64,000 nucleotides of DNA from UBA668 sp963720695 (GCA_963720695.1 CAVRGG010000006.1:62001-126000); one strand, 5' to 3'; shown: positions 24,431 to 33,880, numbered from the stretch's first letter. A program made the numbers and translations. The notes: generated by a model not told the origin, from the letters alone.

Positions 24431-25908
24431 TCACCCGGTTGCGGACCCATCGAGCCCGCCGGGCAGCTGCGCGAGCAGCCCGCCCGGACGAGGGCATGGC
24501 GCTGATGATGTGCATGATCTTCGTGATCCTGGGCATGCTGCTCGTTGCTCCGCTGCTCGGGTACGCGGCGACGGTGCTGCGCGCCAGCCGCATCCAGACC
24601 GAGAAGACGTCACGGGCTGAAGCCGTCCGCGGTGCGTTGCGCATCGCCATGGCGGATCCCAAGATCCTGTACGACACCTGCTCGGCCAGCGGCCTCCACA
24701 CCGAAGTGGTGCTCGCCAATCCCGGCCTGAACGTCGGCGTGCACACGGTGTGCACCACGGTGAACAGCGCCGCCGAGCTCGACGACACCGACCTGCGCAC
24801 CGCGATGACGCTGACCCAGGCCGGTTCAGTTGCTCCCCTGGGGACAGTCGGCTCCACGTTCGCGGGCAACGGTGGTGCGGATCTCACCGCCTGGCACGTG
24901 GGATCGACGACGACCAGCACCGGTGGCCAGGTCTGGCTGCCGCAGCTCTCCGCGCACGCGCTCAACCACCCTGCCAACGGCGGCTACATGATGCCGGCCT
25001 GGGCCGGCTCGTGCCGCGTGTTCTTCCCCGGCACCTACAACGCGCCGGTGACGATCGCGGACTCGATTCCGACCTTCTTCGCCTCGGGCGTGTACTACTT
25101 CGAGGACGCAGTCACGTTCTCTGGAGCGGCCAACGTCGTCATCGGACAGGGTTCCGTCGAGGGATGCACCGACAACCAGGACGCGGCCTACAACGCCATC
25201 AACGCCCCGACCAACCACAACATCTCCGGTCTCGGCGCGACGTTCGTGTTCGGCAAGGTCGGCCGCCTGGTGATCACCGACGCCGGCGCCACCGGAGTCG
25301 GGCCGAAGGTCCAGTTCAACACGCGCCTCGTCGACCCGACCGACGTCGCCTCGCTGGCGACCCGCAACGTGTCGATCATGTCGGTCAACGGCGTGACGAC
25401 CGGCCCGACGACGAGTGCCGAGCTCAACCTCCCCGGCCAGCTGCACGTGCCCAAGTCCTACCTGTCCGGTGCGACCCCGGCTGACGCGGCGACGGGTGGC
25501 TACGTGGCCTCGACGCTGATCCCGGCTGCGGCGCCGCCGTACCCGGGGAACCCGATCATCGACATCCAGTACTCGACCGGATCGACGTCGACGTTGTTCG
25601 TACCGGGCTATGTGGCCGTGCCGCAGGGCCGGATCAACATCGCCGTCGCACCGGGCATGGGCGTCGGCAAGGACGTCGAGCTCGTCGGCGGTGTGCTGGC
25701 GGCGACGTTCAGCCAGACCCCCGACCTCCCCGCGACGCAGAACCTGGGCATGATCAACCGCATCGTGCAGAAGACGTTCAAGCTGCTGGCCACGACCACG
25801 TCGGGGAACCCGGTCGTCTCGTCCGTCGCGATCGTCCAGATCAACGACTACGGCGAGTTCGCGGTGAACTCCTGGGTCACGCTGTCCGCAGGCAGCACCC
25901 CCACCTGA
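24427..25908 (+). CDS. PilX-like membrane-anchored pilus-associated protein
   Basis: A 493-residue protein. A basic N-terminus ending 'ARPDEG' is followed by a hydrophobic helix 'MALMMCMIFVILGMLLVAPL'. This resembles PilX/GspK-type prepilins, where Glu+5 may be absent. The remaining 430 residues are exported, rich in Gly, Thr, Ala and beta-type sequence, and contain several cysteines. GTG at 24427 overlaps the stop of the VWA prepilin (GTGA), showing coupling. Function is probably in minor-pilin complex assembly, inferred from position and N-terminus. It ends the plus-strand pilin run. Confidence 0.7.
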   Translation: MITRLRTHRARRAAARAARPDEGMALMMCMIFVILGMLLVAPLLGYAATVLRASRIQTEKTSRAEAVRGALRIAMADPKILYDTCSASGLHTEVVLANPGLNVGVHTVCTTVNSAAELDDTDLRTAMTLTQAGSVAPLGTVGSTFAGNGGADLTAWHVGSTTTSTGGQVWLPQLSAHALNHPANGGYMMPAWAGSCRVFFPGTYNAPVTIADSIPTFFASGVYYFEDAVTFSGAANVVIGQGSVEGCTDNQDAAYNAINAPTNHNISGLGATFVFGKVGRLVITDAGATGVGPKVQFNTRLVDPTDVASLATRNVSIMSVNGVTTGPTTSAELNLPGQLHVPKSYLSGATPADAATGGYVASTLIPAAAPPYPGNPIIDIQYSTGSTSTLFVPGYVAVPQGRINIAVAPGMGVGKDVELVGGVLAATFSQTPDLPATQNLGMINRIVQKTFKLLATTTSGNPVVSSVAIVQINDYGEFAVNSWVTLSAGSTPT

Positions 25909-26085
25909 CCCCCTCGGCTGCTGGGCTCACCCGCCCTTCGAGCCCGCCCGCCATCGGTCCCTCCATCAGGCTCGTGTCATCCCTGATGGCGAGAATCCGG
26001 CCGCCTGCCATGGCATGAACCAGGGTCGCAGTTGGTCAGTGGCCCGCCCGATCCGTCGAGCCGGCTTGATCAGTACTGTTGGAGC

Positions 26086-26535
26086 GTGCTCAGCGATCCT
26101 GCTGCTCGCTCGGAGGGCTTCATCGTCCGCGATGGGGTGCGCGTCCACTATCAGGCCTTCGGGGACGGTGAACGTTGCGTGCTGCTCCTGCCGACGTGGT
26201 CCATCGTCCATTCCGACATCTGGGCCGAACAGGTGCCCCATCTCGCTCGGCGCTTCACGGTCGTCACGTTCGACGGACGCGGTAACGGCGCGTCCGATCG
26301 ACCACTTGATCCGGCCGCGTACTCCGACTGGGAGTTCGCTGCTGACGCGCTGGCGGTGCTCGACCACCTCGGTGTCACGGACGCGGCGATCGTGTCGATG
26401 TCGGGTGGGGCGCCGGTCGGGTTGATCCTGGCGGCCGGCGCGCCGGACCGATGTGTAGCGGCGGTGTTCATCGCCCCCGCACTACCCGCCGCCGCCGCAC
26501 GGCTGATCCACGCCGTCGAGCGGCAACCGGTCAGG
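26086..26535 (+). pseudogene. Alpha/beta hydrolase, 5' remnant
   Basis: From a GTG at 26086 (TACTGT box six bases upstream) the frame encodes an alpha/beta hydrolase N-terminal half. It has the oxyanion region 'LLLPTWSIVHSDIWAEQVPHL', 'VVTFDGRGNGASDRP' and the nucleophile elbow 'VSMSGGAPVG'. Similarity stops near residue 150, where a dispersed palindromic repeat begins (26539). The frame stays open by chance to 26829 over sequence antisense to the next gene. The catalytic Asp and His regions are absent, so the product cannot be a working hydrolase. The intact promoter-like box suggests a recent loss by insertion or deletion. Confidence 0.7.
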
Positions 26536-26538
26536 AAT

Positions 26539-26602
26539 GTTCCCGGAATCCGGGAACGATCCGGACCAGAAGCCGACGCGAGACGATCGCTGACCAGAAA
26601 CC
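26539..26602. repeat. Dispersed palindromic repeat, copy A
   Basis: gttcccgg-aat-ccgggaac (26539-26557) is followed by ccagaagccg (26566-26575) and a weaker ccagaaaccg. The same pieces in the same order occur at 36609-36683 and 53292-53402. This copy ends one base before the stop of the minus-strand DUF429 gene. Confidence 0.7.
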
Positions 26603-26603
26603 G

Positions 26604-27323
26604 TCAGCGGACGAGTTCCATGCGCATGCCCGTGGAGTCCCAGTTGGGGTCCATCGGCAGTCGCTGCATGGCACGGCCGGCGGCGCGACGAGCGGTCCAC
26701 AGCAGGCCCGTGGCCTCCACCATGTGGACGACGGCAGAGCCGGGGGGTGGCGTGCGGGAGATCATCTCCTCCACACCCGGGAGCTTGTCGCGGATCAACG
26801 CCATGCGCTCGAGCACGCCGTCCTCGTGATACGGCGAGGTCTGCAGTGGCTGGTCGTTGTTGAGCTGCAGGAAGGTCAGATCGGGGTGCGCGGCGAAGAA
26901 CGAACGCTGGTGGAACGGCTGGAACTCACGCTCGGCCTCGCGCGCCCACTTGAAACGACGGAAGTCGTCGCGGGTCAGCCACGGTTCGATCTCCAGCGCC
27001 TCCTCGCGGGTCTTCGCGTGCAGCGCCGCGCGGGACGGGGTCGGTCGGATCGCGATGCGGCGCGGCCAGCCGACGAACTCCCGAGCCTCGTCGTCACATG
27101 GACGGTACGGCCCCTGGGGTTCATCGAAGAACCCGATCGGCGCCCAGATCGCCGCCGCCTCGAACTTGGGCTTGAACTCGAGGACGTCGACGAGGGTCTT
27201 GACGACCATCGGTTCCTCGGCGACGACGGTGACGCCGGCGAGACGGGCGGGCACGATCAGCCAACCGCCCGGGCACGGCACGATGCCGCCCAGCATCTTG
27301 TAGGGGAGTTTGGTGGCAGCCAT
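26604..27323 (-). CDS. DUF429 family predicted RNase H-like protein
   Basis: A 239-residue protein. The N-terminal 'GGIVPCPGGWLIVPARLAG', the central 'AIWAPIGFFDE' and 'YRPCDDEAREFVGWPRRI' match the DUF429 layout (a GxDxxxGGW-like start, an acidic 'PIG' strand and an R-x-CD-x-x-A-R motif), thought to adopt an RNase H-like fold. The first aspartate is not kept in the usual place, so nuclease activity is uncertain. AAGGAG lies seven bases before the ATG, and the gene starts 14 bases after pilT on the same strand, so they are probably co-transcribed. A role in pilus function is not implied by the family. Confidence 0.65.
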   Translation of the reverse strand: MAATKLPYKMLGGIVPCPGGWLIVPARLAGVTVVAEEPMVVKTLVDVLEFKPKFEAAAIWAPIGFFDEPQGPYRPCDDEAREFVGWPRRIAIRPTPSRAALHAKTREEALEIEPWLTRDDFRRFKWAREAEREFQPFHQRSFFAAHPDLTFLQLNNDQPLQTSPYHEDGVLERMALIRDKLPGVEEMISRTPPPGSAVVHMVEATGLLWTARRAAGRAMQRLPMDPNWDSTGMRMELVR

Positions 27324-27337
27324 GGTCTGGCTCCTTC

Positions 27338-28489
27338 TCAGGCACCCACGAGGGTGCCGGCGCCGGTGGTGGCGGACTGACCCGCCTCCATCGTTGCTTG
27401 CGCCTGCATCTGCGACCGCATCGTGGCGGCCTGGGCCAGGATCTCCTTGGGGTACTGGCTCACCTCCGCCGCGACGTCGAAGTTCAAGATGCCGCTGGAC
27501 ACCAGACGGGCCAGGTCCATCTCGATGGTCTGCATGCCCTCGGACTGACCGGAGATCATCGCGTTGCGCAGCTGGCGGCTCTTGCCCTCACGCACGAGGT
27601 TGCGCACGGCGTCGTTCGCCATGAGCACCTCGTAGGCGGCCACACGACCGCCGCCCTCGGCCGGGAGCAGACGCTGGCTGATCACACCCTGGAGCGTGCC
27701 GGCGAGCTGGATCTGGATCTGGTCGCGGCGCTCGGCCGGGAACACGTCGACGATGCGGTCGAGTGCCTGCGAGGCGTCGTTGGTGTGCAACGTGGCGAAC
27801 ACGAGGTGACCGGTCTCGGCGAGGGTCAGCGTGATCGAGATCGAATCGAGGTCGCGCATTTCGCCGAGGAGGATGACGTCGGGGTCCTCACGAAGGGCGC
27901 TGCGCAGACCGTCGAGGAAGCCGTTCACGTCGGTACCGACCTCACGCTGGTTGACCATGGCCACCTTGTGATGGTGCAGATATTCGATCGGGTCCTCGAT
28001 GGTGAGGATGTGGACGGGCTTGGTCTCGTTGATCCGGTCGATCATCGCCGCGAGGGTGGTGCTCTTACCGGAACCGGTGGGACCCACCACGAGCACCAGG
28101 CCGTACGGGCGCTGGAGCAGTTCGTTCGCTGCCCACGGAGCGCCGAGCTCCTCGAGCGAGCGGACGCGGAACGGAATCACGCGAAGGGCGAGCGCATAGC
28201 TGTTGCGCTGCTTGTAGGCGTTGGCACGGAAGCGGCCGACAGCGTCGAGGCCGAAGGAGAAGTCCACCTGCGAGTTGTGCTCGAGCTCGTGCTGCTGCTC
28301 GAGCGTGAGGAGCGAACGCACCATGCGCTCGGTCTCCTCGGGCTGCAGGAGGCTCACGCCTTCGAAGGGCACGAGCACGCCGTCGCGGCGTGCCGTGGCC
28401 GGACGGCCGACGGTGAGGTGCAAGTCGCTGGCTCCGGCTGCGACGGTCGCCTGCAGCAAGGTGACCAAGACGGGGTCTGGATTGAACAT
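27338..28489 (-). CDS. pilT: Type IV pilus retraction ATPase PilT
   Basis: A 383-residue hexameric ATPase of normal length. It has an N-terminal PAS-like domain ('GASDLHLTVGRPATARRDG'), Walker A 'VVGPTGSGKSTT' near residue 135, an Asp box 'IEDPIEYLHHHK', Walker B 'DVILLGEMRD' and the His box 'GHLVFATLHTNDA'. The PilT-type 'AYEVLMANDAVRNLVREGK' stretch, close to the retraction signature AIRNLIRE, is present. It drives pilus disassembly from the cytoplasm. The GGAGG ribosome site is eight bases from the ATG. It is divergent from the prepilin peptidase gene and leads a pair with the DUF429 gene. Confidence 0.95.
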   Translation of the reverse strand: MFNPDPVLVTLLQATVAAGASDLHLTVGRPATARRDGVLVPFEGVSLLQPEETERMVRSLLTLEQQHELEHNSQVDFSFGLDAVGRFRANAYKQRNSYALALRVIPFRVRSLEELGAPWAANELLQRPYGLVLVVGPTGSGKSTTLAAMIDRINETKPVHILTIEDPIEYLHHHKVAMVNQREVGTDVNGFLDGLRSALREDPDVILLGEMRDLDSISITLTLAETGHLVFATLHTNDASQALDRIVDVFPAERRDQIQIQLAGTLQGVISQRLLPAEGGGRVAAYEVLMANDAVRNLVREGKSRQLRNAMISGQSEGMQTIEMDLARLVSSGILNFDVAAEVSQYPKEILAQAATMRSQMQAQATMEAGQSATTGAGTLVGA

Positions 28490-28539
28490 GGGGCTAGCCT
28501 CCGGTGTGTCCGACGCTCAGAGCCTCGGATCTCTTGCCA

Positions 28540-29304
28540 ATGACGATTGTGATCTCTGCCCTCTATGGGCTACTTGCCGGTTCGTTCCTCACCGTGGTGG
28601 TGGACCGCGTCCCCCGTGGGGCATCGGTCGTGCATCCCGGATCGGCGTGTGGGAACTGTGGCCTTCGCCTCGGTGCCCGCGATCTCGTTCCTGTCTTCAG
28701 TTGGTTGGCGCTCCGCGGCCGGTGCCGAAAGTGCCATACGAGTATCGGCACGGAACCGCTCGTCCTTGAGTTGTCAACGGCCCTTCTTTTCGGCCTCATG
28801 GCGTGGGAATTCGGCTTCTCCGTGCGGACGGTCGCGTTCTGCGTGCTGATGGCCGGACTCGTGGCCCTGAGCTGGATCGACCTCCACACCCAGCGCCTCC
28901 CGAGGGGGATCATCTACTGGACGGCGTTGATCGGCGTGCCCCTACTGTGCGTGGCCGCGATCGTGGAGGGTGAACCGAAGCGGATCTGGATGATGCTGCT
29001 CGGCGCGGGGATCTCGCTGGCGATCATGGGCTTCATCTATCTGGTGAGTCGCGGTGGCCTCGGCGACGGCGACGTACGCCTCTCGCCGCTGCTCGGCGGA
29101 TACCTCGGGTTCCTCAACCCGGGTCTGGCGCCGGTGGGACTCTTCTTCGGATTCCTCATCGGTGCCGTCGTGGGCGTCGCCCTGATGCTCGCCAAGAAGG
29201 CGGGTCGCCGCACCGCGGTCCCGTTCGGGCCGTTCCTCGCGCTCGGCACCATCGTGGCGATCTTCGTCGGCCAGCGCTACATCGATCTCCTGCTCGTGCG
29301 CTGA
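28540..29304 (+). CDS. pilD: Prepilin peptidase/N-methyltransferase
   Basis: About 254 residues with eight or so membrane segments. Two CxxC pairs ('CGNCGLRLGARDLVPVFSWL', 'GRCRKCHTSIG') form the cytoplasmic zinc domain. The two catalytic aspartates of this GxGD protease family are in 'LSWIDLHTQRLPRG' and 'GLGDGDVRLSPLLG'. It removes leader peptides from the pilins encoded at 20874-25908 and methylates the new N-terminus. ATG at 28540 starts just before the first membrane helix. A GTG at 28504 is the alternative. Neither has a clear ribosome site. Confidence 0.93.
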   Translation: MTIVISALYGLLAGSFLTVVVDRVPRGASVVHPGSACGNCGLRLGARDLVPVFSWLALRGRCRKCHTSIGTEPLVLELSTALLFGLMAWEFGFSVRTVAFCVLMAGLVALSWIDLHTQRLPRGIIYWTALIGVPLLCVAAIVEGEPKRIWMMLLGAGISLAIMGFIYLVSRGGLGDGDVRLSPLLGGYLGFLNPGLAPVGLFFGFLIGAVVGVALMLAKKAGRRTAVPFGPFLALGTIVAIFVGQRYIDLLLVR

Positions 29305-29327
29305 ACCGGACACCGTCCCGAAAACTT

Positions 29328-29365
29328 CGAATCCCCAGCGCACCACGCTGTGCACTGGGGATTCG
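29328..29365. terminator. Bidirectional terminator hairpin between pilD and pilC
   Basis: Perfect 11-base arms cgaatccccag/ctggggattcg enclose a smaller gcac/gtgc stem between two converging genes. AAAA before the left arm gives a short T run on the minus strand. Confidence 0.75.
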
Positions 29366-29449
29366 GCTCGACGAGGACGACTGGGTCGTCTGCCCGCTCG
29401 ATCAGACGAGTGCCTGGACGGCACGGGCCGTGTCAGGCTTTGGCCGTTG

Positions 29450-30661
29450 TCAGGCGTTGGCCTTGAGGCCGTTCATGACGCCGTACATCGCCTGGACGAG
29501 TGCGACGGCGACGAAGCCCACGATGAGACCCACGAACACGATCATCAGCGGCTCGAACATCGTGGTGAAGCGCTTGATCCGGCTCTCGAGTTCACGGTCG
29601 AAGTAGATGCTGGCGACCTCGAGCTGGTCGTCGAGCGTTCCGGTCTCCTCACCGACCTTGAACATCTGACGGGCAGCGCCGGGGAACAGCTCGGTACGAG
29701 CCAGCGGCTTGGCGAAGCCGGCGCCCTCCATGATCTCGATCTGCGCCTCCTCCAGCCGCTCGCGGTAGACGATGTTGCTGGTGGCCTCGGTGGTGGTGCG
29801 CATCGCGTCGGGCAGCGGCACACCGGCGCGAACCATGGCGCCCAGGATGCGGCAGAACCGCTCGAGGATCGCGTACTCCATGATGCCGCGGATGACGGGC
29901 AGCTTCAGGACCAGCCGGTCCTTGAACGCTCGACCTGTCGGCGACTTGAACATCCACATCATGAACCCCGTCACGGCCAGGAAGAAGCTGAACGGGATGT
30001 ACCACAGCGTGCTGAACAGGGTGGCCACGAAGAGCAGGGCCCGGGTGGCGAAGGGAAGGTCGGCGTGCAGTTCCTCGAACAACGGCTTGAACTGGGGGAG
30101 CACGTAGCCGGCCAGCACCGCGACCGTGAACACCGCCAGGACCATGACGACGCCGGGGTACGACAGCGCGGCCATCACCTTGGAGCGGGTCTCGAGCTCA
30201 CGCTCGAGGTAACCGGCGAGGTTCTCCAGCGTCTCGTCGAGCTTGCCGGTGAGCTCTGCGGACCCGAGGATGCCGATGTAGTACATCGGGAACGCCTCGG
30301 GGTGCTTGCCGGCCGCACCGGACAGGGTGCCGCCGTTGCGCAGGTCCTCGACCATCTGCGAGATGGTGCGTTGCAGGGGGACGTCCGTCGTCTCGTCACC
30401 GATGATCTCCATCGCTTCGGTGAGCGGGATGCCGGCCTTCACGAAGACGGCGAGCTGACGCGTGAAGTGCATCAACTCCTTCTTCTTCACCTTCTCCTTG
30501 GTGAGCTCGAAGGACAGCGCGCCGCGCCGCTCCTCGATCTTCACCGGGTACAGGCTCTGGTCGAGCAACCGCGCGCGGGCATCGCCGATCGTGTCGGCCT
30601 TGGTGACGCCTTCGACGGACGTACCGTTCGCGTCGATGGCTGCGTAGGCAAACCTGGGCAT
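29450..30661 (-). CDS. pilC: Type IV pilus inner-membrane platform protein PilC
   Basis: A 403-residue GspF/PilC family protein. It begins 'MPRFAYAAIDANGTSVEG', has two T2SF domains (about 68-190 and 270-395, with 'FTRQLAVFVKAGIPLTEAM' and 'FCRILGAMVRAGVPLPDAM') and three membrane segments, the last being 'FEPLMIVFVGLIVGFVAVAL'. It forms the membrane base that PilB and PilT turn to add or remove pilins. AGGAG lies nine bases before the ATG. The upstream pilB gene ends 11 bases away, so they form one operon. Confidence 0.95.
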   Translation of the reverse strand: MPRFAYAAIDANGTSVEGVTKADTIGDARARLLDQSLYPVKIEERRGALSFELTKEKVKKKELMHFTRQLAVFVKAGIPLTEAMEIIGDETTDVPLQRTISQMVEDLRNGGTLSGAAGKHPEAFPMYYIGILGSAELTGKLDETLENLAGYLERELETRSKVMAALSYPGVVMVLAVFTVAVLAGYVLPQFKPLFEELHADLPFATRALLFVATLFSTLWYIPFSFFLAVTGFMMWMFKSPTGRAFKDRLVLKLPVIRGIMEYAILERFCRILGAMVRAGVPLPDAMRTTTEATSNIVYRERLEEAQIEIMEGAGFAKPLARTELFPGAARQMFKVGEETGTLDDQLEVASIYFDRELESRIKRFTTMFEPLMIVFVGLIVGFVAVALVQAMYGVMNGLKANA

Positions 30662-30672
30662 GACTGTTGCTC

Positions 30673-32409
30673 CTAGCTGGCGAAGAGGGTTCGGACGACT
30701 TCGGGGATGGTGGTGACGTCGTTCTCGACCAGCGCCATGGCTTCGCGCAGCATCGTGCGCATGCCCTGGGCGACGGCGAGGCGACGCAGTTCTTCGGTGG
30801 TGGCCCAGCCGACGATCAGTCGGCGGAGCTCGGGTGTGATGCGCAGCAGCTCGTAGACGCCGATGCGATCGCGATAGCCGGTGCCGGCGCAGAAGTTGCA
30901 CCCGGCGCCGCGGTAGAACGTGGACTTCTCGCTGCCGCCGCTGTGCTGACGGAACACCGCCAGCTCGTCGGCACCGGGGGTGTACGGCTCCTTGCAGGAG
31001 TCGCAGACTCGACGCAACAGACGTTGTCCGATGACGCCGACCACGGACGAGGCGATGAGGAAGGCCTCGATGCCCATGTCGAGGAAGCGGTGGAGTGCGG
31101 CCACGCTGTCGGTGCCGTGAAGTGACGACAGCACGAGGTGACCGGTGAGGGCGGACTGCACGGCGATACGTGCCGTGTCCGCGTCTCGGATCTCACCCAC
31201 GAGGATGACGTCGGGGTCCTGACGCAAGATGGCCTTGAGGCCGGTGGCGAACGTCAGTCCCGCCTGGTCGTTCGTCTGGATCTGGTTGATGCCCGGGAAC
31301 ACGTACTCCACCGGGTCTTCCACGGTGGTGATGTTCTTGCCGGCCGAGTTCACCTCGAGCAGCGAGGCGTAGAGCGTGGTGGTCTTACCGGCACCCGTCG
31401 GGCCCGCGCAGATGACCATGCCGAACGGCGAGTGGATCATCTTCGAGTAGTGGAGATAGGTCTCGCGCGGGAAGCCCAGTTCCGACAGACCGATCATCGA
31501 CCTCGACTTGTCGAGAATACGCATGACGATCTTCTCGCCGAACACCGTCGCGACGCTGGCGACGCGGACGTCGACTTCCTTGCCGTCGATGACGGTCGAG
31601 AACTGGCCGTCCTGCGGACGCCGCTTCTCGACGATGTTCATCGCGCTCATGATCTTCAGTCGGCTCGTCAGTGCGGCGTGCACACCGTGAGGAAGGCTGA
31701 AGGTCTCGACGAGGTGACCGTCGATGCGGAACCGCACACGGACCGTCTCGTCGAGCGGCTCGATGTGGATGTCGCTCGCGCGGTCGCGCATGGCCTGGCT
31801 GACGATGCGGTTGACGAGCTGGATGACCGGCGCCTGATCGTCGAGGTTCACCTCGGCCGCGGCGTTGGCGATCTTCTGGTTGTCGTCGGCCACTTCGAGC
31901 GATGCCACCAGGCGGTGGATGTCGGCGTCGGCGCGGTAGAGGGTGTCGATGAAGGTGCGCACCGTCGACGGATCGGCGATGTAGTACTTCACCGGGCGGT
32001 TGGCCTCGGCCTCGATCGCCGCCTTGCGGGCAGGCGACGGATCCGTGAGGAGCACGATGAGGGTGGTGCCCTCCTCGGCCACGGCGACCGCGCAGTTCTT
32101 GCGGACCACGGCCTCGTTGAGGACACCCTTGACGTCGGCCGAGACCTCGATGCTCTTGGTGTCGACCGCCGGGACGCCGGTTGCCGCGGACAGTGCCAGC
32201 GACAGTTCGGTCCGTCCGACGAGATGCTTGAGCGCGGCGTCGGCGAACAACAGCAGGTCGCCGTTGGCCTCGCCGATGATCACGGCCAGGTTCTCCGCGG
32301 AGAGATGCCCGCCTTCGACCAGCGTTTGGCCGGCCTTCAAGCACTCGGCCGCGGACTCACCCTCGGGGGGTGCGACGCCTTGGTCTTTGCTGCCTTTGAA
32401 AATTGCCAT
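30673..32409 (-). CDS. pilB: Type IV pilus assembly ATPase PilB
   Basis: A 578-residue GspE/PilB ATPase. It has an N-terminal MshEN-like domain (about 20-150), a central N2 domain, Walker A 'CAGPTGAGKTTTLYA' near residue 337, 'TVEDPVEYVFPGINQ', Walker B 'DVILVGEIRD', a His box 'SSLHGTD' and the zinc-binding cysteines 'RRVCDSCKEPY' and 'GAGCNFCAGTGYRDR'. MshEN domains can bind c-di-GMP, so extension may respond to that signal (inference). It powers pilus polymerisation. It is 42 bases downstream of the coiled-coil gene and 11 bases upstream of pilC in one minus-strand operon. Confidence 0.95.
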   Translation of the reverse strand: MAIFKGSKDQGVAPPEGESAAECLKAGQTLVEGGHLSAENLAVIIGEANGDLLLFADAALKHLVGRTELSLALSAATGVPAVDTKSIEVSADVKGVLNEAVVRKNCAVAVAEEGTTLIVLLTDPSPARKAAIEAEANRPVKYYIADPSTVRTFIDTLYRADADIHRLVASLEVADDNQKIANAAAEVNLDDQAPVIQLVNRIVSQAMRDRASDIHIEPLDETVRVRFRIDGHLVETFSLPHGVHAALTSRLKIMSAMNIVEKRRPQDGQFSTVIDGKEVDVRVASVATVFGEKIVMRILDKSRSMIGLSELGFPRETYLHYSKMIHSPFGMVICAGPTGAGKTTTLYASLLEVNSAGKNITTVEDPVEYVFPGINQIQTNDQAGLTFATGLKAILRQDPDVILVGEIRDADTARIAVQSALTGHLVLSSLHGTDSVAALHRFLDMGIEAFLIASSVVGVIGQRLLRRVCDSCKEPYTPGADELAVFRQHSGGSEKSTFYRGAGCNFCAGTGYRDRIGVYELLRITPELRRLIVGWATTEELRRLAVAQGMRTMLREAMALVENDVTTIPEVVRTLFAS

Positions 32410-32451
32410 GATGCCCGTCTCCCGCCAGGGGGCCGTGACGCGAGCCGGTCG

Positions 32452-33762
32452 TCAGAACGACGACAGGCTCGGCTCCGATGAGTTGGTCGGGCTGCCGGAT
32501 GGCAGCGTGGGGTCGAGTGACGAGGTGGGGAAGCCCGACGGGGCACCGAGGCCGCTGTCGGCCGACGCCCCGTTCCTCGAGGCGCCGGACGCTCCACCGC
32601 TCACGGTGGGATCGGTCTTGCGCACGAATTGGTCCGGGTTCAACTCGACGATGGCTCGCTCGAGTTCCTCGAGGCGCTCCAACTGCACCGCCGCGCTGAC
32701 GTCCATCTCGTCGGCCAACTGGGCCTCGATCTCGGCCATGCGGATGGAGTTCTTGTCGAGCTTCTCGTCGGTGGTCGCGGCCAGGCGATCGAGTTCGATC
32801 CGCACCAGCATCGCTTCGCCGACCGCGGCGGACAGTTCTTCCTTGACCGACGCGATGGCCTTCTCGTCGACCTTGCTGACCTGTTGGGTGAGCACGGCGA
32901 GGCGGTCGTTGGACTCGTAGAGAGCGTTCTCCAGCTCCAGCATCCGCTGGGAGAGTGCGGCGATGGCGTCGTCGAATCCGGAACCGATCCGTCCGACCGT
33001 CGCCTCGAGGTGAGCGAGCTTGGTGCCGTTGGCCTCGTTGATGCGGTCTTCCATCGCCAGCATCCGGTCGGTGACCTTGTGCTCGGTGAAGTCGATCCGC
33101 TGCGCCATCATCTGGGTGTGCTCGCCGAGTTGGCGCTGCACGTCGGGGCCCACGCTCTCGAGCGTGCTGCGCACGACGTTCAGTCGTTCTTCGACCGCAG
33201 TGGCGAGCGCCTGGTTGCCCTCGTCCATCCGCTGAGCCAGCGCGATGGTGGTGTCGTTCACGTGCTGGACGAGTGCCGACGCCTGCTCGTCGAAGCGGCG
33301 AGTCGCCTTGTGCAGCTCGTCGATCCGGGCGTGGGCCGCGGCGCTCTGCGAGTCCATCTGATCGCGAAGGTTGGCGAGTTCGTTGGCGTCGAGCGTCGCC
33401 TCACCGGCGGGCATCTCCAGGAGGCGGTTCTCCACCTCGTTGAGACGCTGGTGCTGGTGCAGGGCGAAGTCGGCGAGGCGATCCTCGAGTGCGGTCTGCA
33501 GCGCCTTCTGGTAGGCCTCGGTGCTCTGATGGCCTTCCGCGAGTTGCTGCAGGACCGAGTCGATCTTGGCCGAGAACTCCGAACGGAGCTCGGACTTGGC
33601 GTTCTCCGCGGCCTGGCGAGCGACTTCCACCTGCTGTGACATGGTTGCCACGGCTTGGGTGAGCTGCCGCTCGACGACGCCGGCGATCGTGGCCGCCAGG
33701 ATCTCCGTCGTCGACGCGGTCAGACCGTGCGTTGTCGAGTTGTTGGGAGTGGACGTGCTCAT
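32452..33762 (-). CDS. Long coiled-coil protein of unknown function, pilB operon
   Basis: A 436-residue cytoplasmic-looking protein. Residues 20-370 are almost continuous charged helix with heptad patterns ('VEERLNVVRSTLESVGPDV', 'KVTDRMLAMEDRINEANGT'). The last 60 residues are Ser/Gly/Pro-rich and disordered. No membrane segment or known domain is visible. GGAAGG stands before the ATG at 33762. As the first gene of the operon with pilB and pilC it may position or regulate the pilus machine, but this rests on context. It resembles in general style the shorter coiled-coil protein beside the pilin gene, without clear sequence identity. Confidence 0.65.
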   Translation of the reverse strand: MSTSTPNNSTTHGLTASTTEILAATIAGVVERQLTQAVATMSQQVEVARQAAENAKSELRSEFSAKIDSVLQQLAEGHQSTEAYQKALQTALEDRLADFALHQHQRLNEVENRLLEMPAGEATLDANELANLRDQMDSQSAAAHARIDELHKATRRFDEQASALVQHVNDTTIALAQRMDEGNQALATAVEERLNVVRSTLESVGPDVQRQLGEHTQMMAQRIDFTEHKVTDRMLAMEDRINEANGTKLAHLEATVGRIGSGFDDAIAALSQRMLELENALYESNDRLAVLTQQVSKVDEKAIASVKEELSAAVGEAMLVRIELDRLAATTDEKLDKNSIRMAEIEAQLADEMDVSAAVQLERLEELERAIVELNPDQFVRKTDPTVSGGASGASRNGASADSGLGAPSGFPTSSLDPTLPSGSPTNSSEPSLSSF

Positions 33763-33880
33763 CGCGTGCCTTCCACATTCTTCCGGTGCCCCGTGCAGGG
33801 GTGTTGTTCCGTCGCCACGCAGTGATATCGGATCGTCTTGCCCAAAGCTTGAGAGATTGGTGGCGCGTTAGGGTGGGTCG

